64,000 nt of DNA from contig NZ_CP139976.1 in the NCBI RefSeq assembly GCF_034424625.1, forward strand, positions 4,774,001 to 4,838,000, given 5' to 3'. A model generated the notes under the pieces. The model made no database searches. It saw only the letters and a program-made list of their open reading frames with translations, and had not been told where the DNA came from. Numbering within the stretch: the first letter of the stretch is position 1; the number at the start of each line of letters is the position of its first letter. Origin of the DNA: Janthinobacterium lividum. GTDB lineage: Bacteria; Pseudomonadota; Gammaproteobacteria; Burkholderiales; Burkholderiaceae_D. A program made the translations under genes and the position numbers. Positions 56,797 through 64,000 of this stretch are shown here, one piece after another.

Positions 56797-57642
56797 CTAT
56801 TTGCCCCTTTCCGCCACCCCCAGCAGGCAGGCGCGGGCGCGATCCAGGGTCGGGTTGTCGCGCTGGGCCGCATACACGGCGTAGGCAGAATGCGAGAATT
56901 CGGGCGCGTCGCGCACGCGGTGCAAGAGCCCCGCATCGAGGTAGGGCTGGGCCGAGCCGATGCGGAAGTAACTGGCGCCGCCCACGTCGAGCAGATACAC
57001 GAGGGCCAGCGGCCCCAGCGAGATCGAGACGGGCGGACTGCTCAGCTCAGGATACGCCGCCTGGTGATTGGCCGCGAAGCTGGGGCCCCAGTCCACATAC
57101 ACATACGTGTCGACATGCATCTGCCCGTCGGCGCGCGTGGTCACCATCACCAGCTTTTCCTCGGCCAGCAATTCGCTGGCCAGGCCCGGGCGCTGCGGCG
57201 GGTTGTACAGCACGGCCAGGTCCAGCGAGCCGTCATGCACGGCGTCGAGCAGGCGCGCGGGGCTGTCAACCTCGGCTCGCAAGGCGATCTGGGGACAGTC
57301 GCGGCTCATGCGTATCAGCCAGTCGCCGAGCAGCGGCTGCCACAGGCTCAGCTCGCAGCCGATGCTGACGGCGTCGTCGCGCCCGGGCGGCAAGGCCACC
57401 TGGTGGCGCGCCCGCTCCCACACCTGCACCATGGTGGCCGCATGGCGCATGAAGCGCTCGCCGGCCGACGTCAGGCGCGCGCCCGCCTTGTTGCGCACGA
57501 ACAGCTGGCGCCCCAGTTGCTGCTCCAGCGAGCGGATGCGGGCGCTGACGGCCGTCTGCGTCACGTGCATGCGTTCAGCGGCCATGATGAAACTGCCGCA
57601 GGACGCCACTTCCAGGAAGGTACGCGCTTGATTGATATCCAT
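56797..57642 (-). CDS. LysR family transcriptional regulator
   Basis: The 281-residue regulator has an N-terminal HTH (MDINQARTFLEVASCGSFIMAAERMHVTQTAVSARIRSLEQQLG in part) and a C-terminal periplasmic-binding-like effector domain. It lies 28 bases downstream of cfa on the same strand, an unusual order for a LysR gene, which normally diverges from its target. Effector and targets are unknown; cfa is a candidate. Confidence 0.9.
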   Translation of the reverse strand: MDINQARTFLEVASCGSFIMAAERMHVTQTAVSARIRSLEQQLGRQLFVRNKAGARLTSAGERFMRHAATMVQVWERARHQVALPPGRDDAVSIGCELSLWQPLLGDWLIRMSRDCPQIALRAEVDSPARLLDAVHDGSLDLAVLYNPPQRPGLASELLAEEKLVMVTTRADGQMHVDTYVYVDWGPSFAANHQAAYPELSSPPVSISLGPLALVYLLDVGGASYFRIGSAQPYLDAGLLHRVRDAPEFSHSAYAVYAAQRDNPTLDRARACLLGVAERGK

Positions 57643-57670
57643 CAATCCATCATATCAGTTGCCGCACATC

Positions 57671-58846
57671 TCAACTGACACGCTCGTAGCCACCGAGCAC
57701 GCCCTGCTTGGCCAGCACCCATTGCCACAGCTGCAGGTCGCGCGCGCGGAAGGCGCCGGCGCAGGACAGCAGATAGTAGGACCACATGCGGTGGAAGCGC
57801 TCGCCCAGCTGGGCGGCAAAGCGCGGCCACGCCTGCTCGAAATTCGCATGCCAGGCCATCAGGGTCTTGTCGTAGTCGGCGCCGAAGTTATGCAAGTCCT
57901 CGGCCACGAACAGATCATCGATGGCGTCGCCGATCTGGCCAAGCGACGGCAAGTCGCCATTCGGGAAGATGTATTTGTCGATCCACGGATCGCACGTGGA
58001 ATGGCGCTTGTTCTTGCCGATCGTGTGCAGCAGGAACAGTCCGTCGTCTTCCAGGCAGCGGTGCGCCACTTCCATGAAGGTGCGATGGTTCTTGTGGCCC
58101 ACGTGCTCGAACATGCCGATGCTGACGATGCGGTCGAATTTTTCATCAGTGTCGCGGTAGTCCTGCAGGCGGAAGTCCAGGTGCTCGCCGCCCGGCATGC
58201 CGCGCGCATATTCTGCCTGCTCCTTCGAGATCGTCACGCCCACGCACCGCACCTGGTATTTCTCCGCCGCATAGCGCATGAAGCTGCCCCAGCCGCAGCC
58301 GATATCGAGCACGCGCATGCCCGGTTCCAGGCGCAGCTTGCGGCAGATCAGATCGAGCTTGGCTTCCTGCGCCTCGGCCAGGTTGCCGGCATCCTTCCAG
58401 TAGCCGCAGGTATACGTCATGCGCGGATCGAGCATGGCCGCATAGAAGGCATTGCCCAGGTCGTAGTGCTCCTTGCCCACCATCCAGGCGCGGCGTTCCG
58501 TCTGCAGGTTGAACAGGCGCGCAGTCAGCGCATGGAAGGCCAGGCGCATGGGGCGCACGTCGTCGGCCACCCTGGCGCGCAGCAAATGGCAAAAGAATTC
58601 GTCAAGCTGGTTCGCATCCCAGTCGCCATCCATGTACGCTTCGCCCAAACCAAGGTTGCCGCTGGCGAAGGCGCGCTCCGGTACGCCCGGTTTGCGCAGC
58701 TGCATGTCCCAGGCGGCGCGGCCATTCAAATGGATGTCGGCCTTCGCCAGCAGCTCGGCCGCCTCGCGCGTCAACCGCGTGTCCATGGTGATTTTCGGTG
58801 TTTGCTGCAACTGCATTGCTGCTTGTGTCGTGTGCTGCGTGTTCAT
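57671..58846 (-). CDS. cfa: Cyclopropane-fatty-acyl-phospholipid synthase
   Basis: The 391-residue SAM-dependent enzyme adds a methylene bridge across double bonds of phospholipid acyl chains. Visible are GLGEAYMDGDWD, the SAM motif VLDIGCGWGSFMRYAAEKY, VGVTISKEQAEYA, and the bicarbonate-site region with IGMFEHVGHKNHRTFM. Length is close to E. coli Cfa (382). It appears to be followed in the same transcript by the LysR gene. Confidence 0.95.
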   Translation of the reverse strand: MNTQHTTQAAMQLQQTPKITMDTRLTREAAELLAKADIHLNGRAAWDMQLRKPGVPERAFASGNLGLGEAYMDGDWDANQLDEFFCHLLRARVADDVRPMRLAFHALTARLFNLQTERRAWMVGKEHYDLGNAFYAAMLDPRMTYTCGYWKDAGNLAEAQEAKLDLICRKLRLEPGMRVLDIGCGWGSFMRYAAEKYQVRCVGVTISKEQAEYARGMPGGEHLDFRLQDYRDTDEKFDRIVSIGMFEHVGHKNHRTFMEVAHRCLEDDGLFLLHTIGKNKRHSTCDPWIDKYIFPNGDLPSLGQIGDAIDDLFVAEDLHNFGADYDKTLMAWHANFEQAWPRFAAQLGERFHRMWSYYLLSCAGAFRARDLQLWQWVLAKQGVLGGYERVS

Positions 58847-59054
58847 GCCCTGCCGCCTCCAGATGGTTGTCGGTGCTGGCGCGCCGGCAAGTCCACTCCG
58901 CAGCCCGGCGCCGCGCCAGCCATAAAATTATCCGCCCGCCATCGCCATCTGGATAATGAAACATCATGGCCATTCATATCAAAATATTTGCTGTGAAATG
59001 ATTTGAATCAATTTTTCCATGGAAATATTTTTTGCACGAAACGCTCTGAAGCAT

Positions 59055-59079
59055 GAAAAAAGCCGCCTGTACGGCGGCT
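59055..59079 (-). terminator. Terminator of the JmjC-like gene
   Basis: AGCCGCC and GGCGGCT form a stem followed by TTTTTT on the minus strand, about 25 bases past the stop of the cupin protein gene. Confidence 0.88.
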
Positions 59080-59102
59080 GTTCGCGGCAGCTTAGCCCAC
59101 GA

Positions 59103-60149
59103 TCAAAAGTCGTGATTCGGCGGATACTTGCTGTAAAAATCGTTATCCCATTTGAAATTGGTAAACGCCACCGTCATCGATATGTCGAGCGCTTCGACGA
59201 AATGCCAGCAGCCGACGGGCAGAAACAGGATCTCGCCCGGCGCCAGCACGCATTCGCGCACTTGCACGTCCGCCATCAGCGGATAGCGCTGCAGGTCGAT
59301 ATCGCGCCCGTCGACGGGCGTAAAACAGTGGCGCTGGTTGTACACCCGCGCCACCTCGCAGGCGGCCATGATGCGCAGCCGCTTGCGCCCTTGCACCTGC
59401 GCCATGAAGTTGTTCGTCAGGTCGTGGTGGAATGGCGTCACCGTGCCGGCCGGGCCAAACCATAAAAAACCCGTGAGGCCGCCACTCTGCTCCAGGTATT
59501 CGGGCAGCTGGCCGATATCATCCCACAGCTCGCGCAGCGCCTGCCGGTTCTGCGAATTGTTATTCGCCGTCATGTAGAAATCGTTGGTCGCGCCGCTGCC
59601 CTCGACCAGGCTGGCGTACTCGCCAAACGCCATCTTGCGCTTGTGCGCCACGCTGTTCATTTCGTACTGCGCATCCGCCTCGCGGCCGAACTGCACTTCC
59701 ACTTCGCGCTGCGCGTAATGCTCGCGGAAATAGGCCGGGCTCCACTTGGCCATGGCGGGCCAGTCGTCCATCATGCCCGTGATGATCACCGGCTGGTTGG
59801 TGGAATAGAACTCCGTCAGGAACTCGTGCGCCGTCAGTTTCTCGCGGCGGGGAATCTCGGGTGGACGCAACTGGTTCAGCTTGCGCTGGATGTCGATCAC
59901 CCAGTCGCGCTTGGCCAGCCGGTTCGACAGGCGCACGGCGCCGGCCAGGTAGGGACTCTGCAGCGCCAGCTCCACTTCGCGGCGCGCCAGGGGCTCCGTA
60001 ATGCCTGCCTTTTGCAGCACCGGCATCAGCGCCGACGGGTGGCTGCCCAGCATGAGGTTTTCCGCGATCCAGCTGCGCCATTCGCGGCTCAGCTCCTGTT
60101 CCGGCTGCTGTTCTTTCTGCTTGACTCCGAATGTCGATACCGCCGCCAT
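59103..60149 (-). CDS. Cupin_8 / JmjC-like domain protein
   Basis: The 348-residue protein has a helical N-terminal region (about 1-100) and a JmjC-like cupin core with QPVIITGMMDDWPAM, the Fe(II) site TPFHHDLTNNF (His-x-Asp pattern), and a distal His in LPVGCWHFVEALD. It is probably a 2-oxoglutarate-dependent hydroxylase; protein or small-molecule substrates are unknown. GGAG lies 7 bases before the ATG. It is downstream of the chitinase gene on the same strand, 78 bases away, so co-transcription is possible. Confidence 0.88.
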   Translation of the reverse strand: MAAVSTFGVKQKEQQPEQELSREWRSWIAENLMLGSHPSALMPVLQKAGITEPLARREVELALQSPYLAGAVRLSNRLAKRDWVIDIQRKLNQLRPPEIPRREKLTAHEFLTEFYSTNQPVIITGMMDDWPAMAKWSPAYFREHYAQREVEVQFGREADAQYEMNSVAHKRKMAFGEYASLVEGSGATNDFYMTANNNSQNRQALRELWDDIGQLPEYLEQSGGLTGFLWFGPAGTVTPFHHDLTNNFMAQVQGRKRLRIMAACEVARVYNQRHCFTPVDGRDIDLQRYPLMADVQVRECVLAPGEILFLPVGCWHFVEALDISMTVAFTNFKWDNDFYSKYPPNHDF

Positions 60150-60227
60150 CGCCCGTCTCCTGTTTTTTATGTGAACAAGCGGCCGGGCAGCGTATGCCGC
60201 CCGGCCGCCTCCTACTCTAGCGCAGTA

Positions 60228-62219
<1,992 letters not shown>

Positions 62220-62352
62220 GTTGTCTCCTGTTCAGGTTTGCGGAAATACCACTTTGCTTCAATGAAGAGCTACCCTGTGATTTTGTTTTTTGCAGTTGCA
62301 AGAACAGCATGCTGCTGAAAAAATAGGCGGTCAAGTGGTTTTGAAGTGGCCT

Positions 62353-62374
62353 CAAAGTGGGCAATACCACTTTG
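62353..62374. promoter_or_regulatory. Candidate operator upstream of the chitinase gene
   Basis: Perfect 8-bp arms CAAAGTGG (62353-62360) and CCACTTTG (62367-62374) are separated by six bases. The half-site CCACTTTG recurs at about 62250-62257, and AAGTGG again at about 62344-62349 and 62500-62505. GntR-type regulators of amino-sugar use bind sites with TGGT-type half-sites of this kind; the regulator is not in this window. The rest of 62220-62574 holds no gene that I can support. Confidence 0.55.
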
Positions 62375-62574
62375 CGCAAGAAGCGCAGCGGCGGAGGCAA
62401 ATGGCGTGTTGTCCTACTGGACAATGAAAAAACGGCAGAGGAAGGATGTAAAAAGACGCTGGATCGGGAAAATACAGACCAGTTTTATAACACGCTGTAA
62501 GTGGTATTGGTGTGGAGGTGGGAGAAAAAGCGGAACCTGTGCAAGCGGCCGGGATACCCTCGGCGCGCCTGAAA

Positions 62575-62731
62575 AACGTTCAGAGCAAGGCGCCTTGCCG
62601 AAGACAGTACGAATAGTACGGCTAGGCAAGGCAACGCAGCTATGGACGTTTTTCCACGTTCAGGGCAAGACGCCTTGCCAAAGACAGTACGCAAGTACGG
62701 CTAGGCAAGGCAACGCAGCTATGGACGTTTT
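62575..62731. repeat. Two tandem copies of an 80-bp palindromic element (element C)
   Basis: Copy 1 runs about 62575-62654 and copy 2 about 62656-62731, roughly 90% identical. Each begins ACGTTCAG, contains GCCTTGCC then AGTACG-loop-GTACGG, then GGCAAGGCAACGCAGC, and ends TGGACGTTT. The ends of each copy are imperfect complements of each other. The block lies directly behind the rlmD stop codon. Confidence 0.8.
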
Positions 62732-62744
62732 ATCAGGTGTGCCA

Positions 62745-64000
62745 TCAGAGCAGATCAAAGACCGCCATCGATTCCACGTGGGAAGTGTGCGGGAACATGT
62801 TCACCACGCCCGCCTTGCTCAGCACATAGCCGGCTTCCAGCGCCAGGATGCCGGCGTCGCGCGCCAGGGTCGACGGGCTGCACGAAACGTAGACGATGCG
62901 TTTCGGCAGCAGGTCCGGACGCACTTGCGACAGGCCGACCAGCGCCTGGCACAGGGCCATGGCGCCATCGCGCGGCGGGTCGACGAGGATGCGGTCGAAC
63001 TTGCCCAGCGCGATCAGGTCGTCCGTCGTCACTTCGAACAGGTTGCGCGTCGAGAACGAGGTTTTTTCCGCCAGGCCATTGGCCAGCGCGTTTTCCAGCG
63101 CCCGCTCCGTCAGGGTGGTGCTGCCTTCGATACCGACCACCTCGCTGCCTTGCGTGGCCAGCGGCAAGGTGAAATTGCCCAGGCCGCAGAACAGGTCGGC
63201 CACGCGGTCTGTCGGCTGCACTTCCAGCAAACGCAAGGCTTTCGACACCAGCACGCGATTGATGTGGTGGTTCACCTGCGTGAAATCGACGGGCTTGAAC
63301 GGCATCTTGACGCCGAATTCCGGCAGCAGGTAATGCAATTGCTTGTCCAGCGGATAGAACGGCACGGCCGTTTCCGGGCCCTTGACTTGCAGCCACCATT
63401 GCACGCCGTACTCGTCGGCAAAGGCCTTCAGTTTCGTTTCATCGTCCGCCGTCAACGGCGCCATGATGCGCAAGACCATGGCGGTGACGTCTTCGCCCAC
63501 AGCCAGTTCGATCTGCGGCATCTGGTCGAAGATCGACAGCGAAGCAATCAATCCGCGCAGCGGCAGCAGCATGGCCGAGATGTGTGGCGGCAAGATCTCG
63601 CAGCTATCCATGTCGGCCACGAAAGCCGATTTCTTTTCATGGAAGCCCACCAGCACGGCGTCCTTCTTCTTGACGTGGCGCACGGACAGGCGCGCGCGGT
63701 AGCGGTAGCCCCAGGTCGGGCCATACATGGGGCGCATGATGCTCTGCGGACGCACCTTGCCGATATGCCACAAGTTGTCTTCCAGCACGCGCTGCTTGAT
63801 CGCCACCTGCGCCGACGGTTCCAGGTGCTGCATCGAGCAGCCGCCGCAATTGTCGAAATGATTGCACTTGGGCGTCACGCGCATCGACGATTCGCGGTGC
63901 AGCGCCGTCATGCGGGCCATTTCCCAGTTCTTCTTTTTCTTGAACGTCACAAAGCTGACGCGCTCGCCCGGCAATGCGCCTTCGACAAACACAACCTTGC
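62745..64000 (-). CDS. rlmD: 23S rRNA (uracil-1939-C5) methyltransferase RlmD, 5' end off the window
   Basis: The frame is open through base 64000 and begins in the window with [14 protein letters not shown], the end of the N-terminal TRAM domain, so about 30-40 residues are missing. An iron-sulfur site [15 protein letters not shown] follows, then the SAM methyltransferase domain with [28 protein letters not shown] and the catalytic Cys in [13 protein letters not shown]. RlmD methylates U1939 of 23S rRNA. A methionine at 63992 is internal and should not be taken as the start. Confidence 0.95.
   Translation of the reverse strand, partial: KVVFVEGALPGERVSFVTFKKKKNWEMARMTALHRESSMRVTPKCNHFDNCGGCSMQHLEPSAQVAIKQRVLEDNLWHIGKVRPQSIMRPMYGPTWGYRYRARLSVRHVKKKDAVLVGFHEKKSAFVADMDSCEILPPHISAMLLPLRGLIASLSIFDQMPQIELAVGEDVTAMVLRIMAPLTADDETKLKAFADEYGVQWWLQVKGPETAVPFYPLDKQLHYLLPEFGVKMPFKPVDFTQVNHHINRVLVSKALRLLEVQPTDRVADLFCGLGNFTLPLATQGSEVVGIEGSTTLTERALENALANGLAEKTSFSTRNLFEVTTDDLIALGKFDRILVDPPRDGAMALCQALVGLSQVRPDLLPKRIVYVSCSPSTLARDAGILALEAGYVLSKAGVVNMFPHTSHVESMAVFDLL

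Noticed and set aside
62575..62731. A two-unit CRISPR array
   Set aside because: The two copies are adjacent with almost no spacer, each about 80 bp long, and no cas genes are present.

Overview
The window looks like a chromosomal segment of a high-GC betaproteobacterium of the Oxalobacteraceae, most likely Janthinobacterium or a close relative. That placement is an inference from three things: protein content, the conserved order rlmN-pilW-rodZ-ispG-hisS-yfgM-bamB-der / hfq-hflX-hflK-hflC / hisZ-purA on one strand, and a HisZ-type histidine pathway. There are no rRNA genes, phage genes, transposases or CRISPR arrays. Both edges cut genes: tssM at the left (its 3' end is missing) and rlmD at the right (its 5' end is missing).

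Layout. 1-5.2 kb is the edge of a type VI secretion locus (tssM, a membrane-anchored M15 peptidase resembling TagX, and a divergent unknown membrane protein). 5.2-7.1 kb holds an alpha/beta hydrolase coupled to a VOC protein, and an unknown 127-aa protein with a structured leader. The first of four identical tRNA-Asn genes is at 7.3 kb; the other three are at 19.3-20.2 kb, each with its own promoter and terminator. The 12 kb between them is accessory in character: a GntR regulator, an AzgA-type purine permease, GtrA, a three-subunit FAD-glucose-dehydrogenase-like complex with a triheme cytochrome, a methyltransferase / GNAT / Asp-beta-hydroxylase / sulfotransferase cassette, and a lower-GC hydrolase beside a hydrolase remnant.

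20.3-25.2 kb carries an aromatic aminotransferase, uvrB, a DUF3224 protein and an AraC regulator. 25.2-32.2 kb is a tetronate (four-carbon sugar acid) catabolic operon, denD-otnI-otnC-otnK-ltnD-MFS transporter, with a divergent FadR/GntR regulator. The transporter and the regulator each show a one-base frame break near their 5' ends. 32.2-38.9 kb contains a flavin reductase, an AI-2E family permease, a DyP-type peroxidase with an upstream partner protein, a GST, and a coupled GNAT / WD40-like / NIPSNAP operon.

38.9-55.8 kb is the housekeeping block on the minus strand: a phosphoribosyltransferase, purA, hisZ, hflC, hflK, hflX, hfq, der, bamB, yfgM, hisS (with an unusual histidine-rich tail), ispG, rodZ, pilW, rlmN and ndk. 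56-64 kb has a BI-1 family protein, a LysR regulator, cfa, a JmjC-like cupin protein, a GH18 chitinase lipoprotein with long Thr-Pro linkers and a candidate upstream operator, a tandem palindromic repeat, and rlmD.

The most interesting unexplained items are the modification-enzyme cassette at 14.5-17.9 kb with a 14-codon upstream ORF, a set of sequence-diverse palindromic elements with shared architecture placed directly behind stop codons, the paired frame breaks in the tetronate locus, the HisRS histidine tail, and the DyP peroxidase partner gene.
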